From Desulfobacteraceae bacterium (lineage in GTDB: Bacteria > Desulfobacterota > Desulfobacteria > Desulfobacterales > UBA5616), in assembly GCA_030620375.1 (NCBI GenBank), contig JAUXEW010000112.1:1-8585 (forward strand): a stretch of DNA of 8,585 bases. Direction: 5' to 3'. Position numbers and translations under genes: made by a program. A model generated the notes under the pieces. The model was not told where the DNA came from, searched no databases, and worked only from the letters and a program-made list of their open reading frames with translations. Position 1 is the first letter of the stretch; the number at the start of each line of letters is the position of its first letter. Below, in pieces: positions 6,183 to 8,585 of this stretch.

Positions 6183-7607
6183 GTGGAAAAATTGTTTATG
6201 AATAAAAAAGCGCCTCGCATTCTAGTAGTCGATGACGAACTTAGCATGCGAGAATTACTGGAATATATCTTGAAACGGGAGGGTTATGAGGTTTCCTGTG
6301 CGGAAAACGGCCGCAAGGCCATCAAGAAACTTGAGAAAAACCATTATGACCTTTTGCTTTGCGATATTAGATTGGGCGACATGACCGGCCTGGATGTTTT
6401 AAGGGCGTCTAAAAAACAGAATCAACAGACAATCGTCATTATGATATCCGCCTATGCTACCACCGAAACCGCGGTAGAGGCCATGAATGAAGGTGCTTAT
6501 GATTATGTGCCGAAACCTTTTGATAATGATGAATTAAAACATGCCATCAAAAAAGCCCTGGATTTAAAAACCATTGAACATGAAAAAGAAGTTGTTGAAG
6601 ATGAACTTAAGAAGAATTTGCATTTTGAAAAAATTGTGGGAAATAGTCCGGGAATGATGCATGTTTATAGTTTGGTTCTCCAGGTTTCAAAAACCCGGAC
6701 AAACATACTTATTACCGGTGAAAGCGGGACCGGCAAAGAACTGATCGCCCGGGCCATCCATGAGCAGAGCGATCGGCGGGACAACCCGTTTGTTCCCATT
6801 AGCTGCGGTGGTATTCCTGAAACATTAATGGAGAGCGAACTTTTCGGACATAAAAAGGGTGCTTTCACCGGTGCGGCATTTGATAAAAAAGGGTTGTTTG
6901 AAACAGCTCATACGGGGACGGTATTTTTAGATGAAATTGGTGAATTGAGTCTTCCCGTACAGGTTAAGCTGTTAAGAGCAGTTCAGGAAAAGGTGTTTAA
7001 ACCGGTCGGCAGTAATGAGGATGTTTCCGTTGACATACGAATTATTTCAGCCACCAACAAAAAACTGGAGAAGGAGGTAATTGCCGGTCACTTTAGGGAA
7101 GATTTGTTTTACCGGTTAAATGTCATTGAAATAAAGGTGCCGCCGCTTAGGGAAAGAAAAAGCGATATACGCTCTCTGGCTCAGTATTTTCTTGAAAAAT
7201 ATTCCCATGAAATGGGAAAGGAAATAGCGAAGATTTCATCCTATGCCATTGATCTTCTCAATAAGTATGATTTTCCGGGCAATGTCCGTGAGTTGGAAAA
7301 CTTGATGGAACGGAGCATTGCCCTGTCCAACACCAATATCCTTTTACCGGATAGCCTGGCGATTTCATTACACAAGCGGCGATGGATCGAAGGGATGCAT
7401 GACCGGCGGTATGATCTGGAAGATGTGCCCAGAGGTGTTTTTCTCGAAGATATATTGGAAGAGATAGAGAAGGCTTATATCAAAAAGGCGCTTGAATGCA
7501 CCGGGGGAAACAAAAAAAAAGCTGCCGAGCTTCTTGGTATACGGTATCGTTCTTTATGGCACCGGATTGATAAAATGGGACTTGAACAAGCAAAGCGGGC
7601 GAAATAA
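6183..7607 (+). CDS. pilR: sigma-54-dependent response regulator, PilR-like
   Basis: This is a phosphorylation-controlled enhancer-binding protein that opens sigma-54 promoters. Domains over 474 aa: a receiver at about 11-127 with acidic pocket Asp17-Asp18, phospho-acceptor Asp61 (LLLCDIRLGDM), Ser89 and Lys111. Next comes an AAA+ domain at about 150-390 with Walker A GESGTGKE (179-186), the sigma-54 contact loop GAFTGA (226-231) and Walker B VFLDEIGE (Asp250-Glu251). The C-terminal Fis-type helix-turn-helix (about 441-470) contains NKKKAAELLGIRYRSLWHRI. All functional motifs look intact. The start is uncertain: GTG 6183 has AGGGAA 4 nt upstream, while ATG 6198 has a weaker GGAAAAA. PilR is preferred over other NtrC-family names because the next gene is a pilin with a sigma-54 promoter, as in Geobacter. 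The usual partner kinase gene pilS is not adjacent. Confidence 0.85.
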   Translation: MEKLFMNKKAPRILVVDDELSMRELLEYILKREGYEVSCAENGRKAIKKLEKNHYDLLLCDIRLGDMTGLDVLRASKKQNQQTIVIMISAYATTETAVEAMNEGAYDYVPKPFDNDELKHAIKKALDLKTIEHEKEVVEDELKKNLHFEKIVGNSPGMMHVYSLVLQVSKTRTNILITGESGTGKELIARAIHEQSDRRDNPFVPISCGGIPETLMESELFGHKKGAFTGAAFDKKGLFETAHTGTVFLDEIGELSLPVQVKLLRAVQEKVFKPVGSNEDVSVDIRIISATNKKLEKEVIAGHFREDLFYRLNVIEIKVPPLRERKSDIRSLAQYFLEKYSHEMGKEIAKISSYAIDLLNKYDFPGNVRELENLMERSIALSNTNILLPDSLAISLHKRRWIEGMHDRRYDLEDVPRGVFLEDILEEIEKAYIKKALECTGGNKKKAAELLGIRYRSLWHRIDKMGLEQAKRAK

Positions 7608-7816
7608 AAATAGTCTAGTGTCCATCCATAAACGGCATCTTTTGGCCCAGAGCTTCGTTTTCGCTCTTTTGAACAAGCAATGCGAACACATTCCTCGTAG
7701 CTTGTTGCGGGGAATCTTCAATTATAAGACAAACCTGATTCCGTTTTTTGTAATTCCGTTCACAAAATTTGTAAACTTTCATTTTTATTTCCGGAGATGC
7801 GGATTTGATATAACCA
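7608..7816. other. gene-free segment downstream of pilR with small hairpins
   Basis: No convincing gene is seen: open frames here lack ribosome sites and run into the mobile repeat. Two weak hairpins are visible. AGAGC (7649-7653) and GCTCT (7663-7667) are followed by TTT and could end pilR transcription poorly. ATTCCTCG (7690-7697) and CGGGGAAT (7708-7715) pair over 8 bp, with one U-G pair in RNA. The segment resembles decayed intergenic repeat DNA, possibly a second dispersed repeat family, but one copy alone cannot prove this. Confidence 0.4.
7649..7670 (+). terminator. weak candidate terminator after pilR
   Basis: A 5-bp stem AGAGC/GCTCT with a 9-nt loop is followed by TTT, 42 nt after the pilR stop. 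The stem is short and the T-tract minimal, so efficiency would be low. Confidence 0.2.
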
Positions 7817-7838
7817 TTATGATAAAAGTTTATCATAA
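7817..7838. repeat. near-perfect 22-bp palindrome
   Basis: Two perfect 10-bp arms, TTATGATAAA and its reverse complement, flank a central AG. The site is AT-rich, ends 3 bp before the MITE-like element, and lies about 190 bp upstream of the -12 GC of the pilA promoter. A dimeric regulator site is possible, since PilR-type activators bind two-fold symmetric or repeated sites upstream of sigma-54 promoters. It could also be a hairpin belonging to the flanking repeat. Confidence 0.6.
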
Positions 7839-7841
7839 AAT

Positions 7842-7975
7842 TGATGGTCTCGTAAAAAGTCGTCACCCCGGCGAAAGCCGGGGTCCAGGTCAGTTATAAG
7901 TTTTTGAAAACACTGGATTCCGGCTTTCGCCGGAATGACAAAAAAGGACATTTTTTAACTTTTACGAAACCATCA
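7842..7975. mobile_element. MITE-like element with two inward-facing hairpins
   Basis: The 134-bp element has terminal inverted repeats matching at 15 of 16 positions: TGATGGTCTCGTAAAA at 7842-7857 and the complement of 7960-7975. Inside are two hairpins. ACCCCGGC-GAAA-GCCGGGGT lies at 7865-7884. ATTCCGGC-TTTC-GCCGGAAT lies at 7917-7936 and reads as a GAAA loop on the other strand. Both carry the CCGGCGAAAGCCGG core, and the two halves are inverted copies of each other with a few changes. This core is very common in proteobacterial intergenic DNA, where it gives spurious peptides such as VIPAKAGIQ. No transposase gene and no clear target duplication are seen, so mobilisation in trans is inferred. 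Confidence 0.75.
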
Positions 7976-8016
7976 GAATTCAATATCTTAAAATTATTTT
8001 GCTATTTTGTTGGTGT

Positions 8017-8032
8017 TGGTATTAATTTTGCT
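8017..8032 (+). promoter_or_regulatory. sigma-54 promoter of pilA
   Basis: TGGTATTAATTTTGCT matches the sigma-54 pattern: GG (8018-8019) and GC (8030-8031) separated by exactly 10 bp, with TGG, the A two bases after GG, and TTGCT of the consensus present. Transcription should start about 12 bp after GC, near 8042, giving a leader of about 115 nt. An NtrC-family activator gene directly upstream supports the call. Confidence 0.75.
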
Positions 8033-8042
8033 GTAATTAAAA

Positions 8043-8156
8043 AAAAACATTATTTTTTGGAAAGGGGGGTGAGGGCGAAATAAGAGTAAAACAATAGGAT
8101 TTTGGAAGGGGTTATTCAAATTATAATATAACATATTAAAATAAGGAGGATTCAAC
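8043..8156 (+). promoter_or_regulatory. long pilA 5' leader with repeated GGA motifs
   Basis: The leader predicted from the sigma-54 promoter carries a direct repeat, TTTTGGAAAGGGG at 8055-8067 and TTTTGGAAGGGG at 8100-8111. GGA motifs occur at 8059, 8097, 8104, 8145 and 8148. The last two lie in the ribosome site AAGGAGG (8143-8149), which is 7 nt before the pilA ATG. Several GGA sites with one over the Shine-Dalgarno is the layout of CsrA/RsmA-repressed messages; whether a CsrA acts here is inference. Confidence 0.4.
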
Positions 8157-8540
8157 ATGCTGCAAAAATTAAGAAGAAACAATCAAAAAGGTTTTACGTT
8201 AATCGAGCTCATGATCGTTATTGCCATCATTGGTATTCTGTCCGCTATTGCGATCCCCAACTTTCTGGAATATCGGAAAAAAGGGCAGGATGCGGCGGCA
8301 AGCCGAACCGCAGAGAATTTTTTAGGGTTAACCATGGCCTATTGGTCAGATATGGGCCCGGGGAATTTTGAAGCGGCTACCAACTACACCACGCTTAAGT
8401 ATACTTTAGATGGTGCCATTGATGCGGGTGGTACCATTGATATGGACGAGGACGGACAAGTTACCGGTTCGGCAACATTCAGTCATGAAAATTCTGGTTT
8501 GGTTTTTACACTTCAAGCTTCGGACGGAACTGTCAACTAA
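8157..8540 (+). CDS. pilA: type IV pilin-like protein with class III signal peptide
   Basis: This is a 127-aa prepilin with a short basic leader, cleaved by prepilin peptidase after Gly12 (NQKG then FTLIELMIVIAIIG). The mature protein starts with Phe and keeps the key Glu5 that guides filament assembly; its first roughly 25 residues form the hydrophobic helix used for packing. The mature length of about 115 aa lies between the very short Geobacter PilA (61 aa) and classical pilins of about 150 aa. There is no cysteine, so the usual disulfide-closed C-terminal loop is missing. A DMDEDGQV segment (Asp95, Asp97, Asp99) resembles a calcium-binding loop. A strong ribosome site, AAGGAGG, and an upstream sigma-54 promoter mark the start and suggest high, regulated expression by PilR. 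A GspG-like or minor pilin is the alternative. Confidence 0.87.
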   Translation: MLQKLRRNNQKGFTLIELMIVIAIIGILSAIAIPNFLEYRKKGQDAAASRTAENFLGLTMAYWSDMGPGNFEAATNYTTLKYTLDGAIDAGGTIDMDEDGQVTGSATFSHENSGLVFTLQASDGTVN

Positions 8541-8575
8541 TTAATACTTGATATAACACCGTAAGATGAATAATA

Positions 8576-8585
8576 GGGGGGGGGG
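8576..8585 (+). repeat. terminal run of ten G
   Basis: The window ends in at least ten consecutive G, 35 nt after the pilA stop. It could be a real homopolymer, a point where assembly stopped, or a two-colour sequencing artefact. No terminator is visible between pilA and this point. Confidence 0.6.

Noticed and set aside
7615..7866. Minus-strand 83-codon open frame after pilR.
   Set aside because: It starts inside the MITE-like element, has no visible ribosome site or recognisable domain, and its sequence is explained by repeat-like DNA.
7492..7899. Plus-strand open frame overlapping the end of pilR and running into the mobile repeat.
   Set aside because: It overlaps the conserved PilR helix-turn-helix in another frame, has no ribosome site, and ends in HPGESRGP, a typical spurious translation of the CCGGCGAAAGCCGG repeat.
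7842..7975. Inverted hairpins as a CRISPR array or bidirectional terminator.
   Set aside because: There are only two units in opposite orientation with no equal spacers, and no T-tract directly follows either stem. The terminal inverted repeats fit a mobile element better.
8122..8127. TATAAT in the pilA leader as a sigma-70 promoter.
   Set aside because: No good -35 at 16-18 bp (the nearest, TTGGAA, is at 14 bp), and the region is AT-rich. The sigma-54 site is much stronger, though a minor second start cannot be excluded.

Overview
This window reads as a chromosomal stretch from a free-living Gram-negative bacterium, most likely a Desulfobacterota (deltaproteobacterial, Desulfobacterales-like) organism. 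The pointers are a selenocysteine tRNA, a single-ORF LarC, a sigma-54 response regulator of the PilR type directly upstream of a compact Geobacter-like PilA pilin, and an intergenic mobile repeat built on the CCGGCGAAAGCCGG core. The assignment rests on gene content and protein style and is an inference. Neither edge is a natural boundary: the left edge cuts a tRNA gene, and the right edge ends in a run of ten G.

Layout. Bases 1-51 (minus strand) are the 5' half of selC, with a candidate promoter to its right. All protein genes are on the plus strand. A cytoplasmic M20-family aminopeptidase-like metallohydrolase (155-1303) is followed 26 nt later by larC (1330-2517), the nickel-insertion enzyme for the nickel-pincer cofactor. 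pgpA (2578-3051, phosphatidylglycerophosphatase A) and lepB (3191-3835, signal peptidase I) come next and serve envelope synthesis. pyrB (3895-4833) and pyrC (4817-6142) overlap by 17 nt and encode steps 2 and 3 of de novo pyrimidine synthesis. After 40 nt comes a sigma-54-dependent response regulator (6183-7607, probably pilR). A 549-nt gene-free interval follows, then pilA (8157-8540), encoding a type IV pilin or related pilin-like protein.

The gene-free interval (7608-8156) is the most structured non-coding part. In order it holds small hairpins, a near-perfect 22-bp palindrome (7817-7838), a 134-bp MITE-like element with terminal inverted repeats and two internal GAAA-loop hairpins (7842-7975), a good sigma-54 promoter (-24 GG and -12 GC, 8017-8032), and a roughly 115-nt pilA leader with repeated GGA motifs. 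A sigma-54 activator gene next to a sigma-54 promoter in front of a pilin gene makes a coherent control unit: PilR is expected to activate pilA transcription, with its sensor kinase PilS encoded elsewhere.

Most of the window is ordinary housekeeping. I do not see a clearly new multi-gene system. The points most worth a second look are the selC fragment, the pilR/pilA promoter architecture interrupted by a mobile repeat, the palindrome beside that repeat, and the pilA leader.
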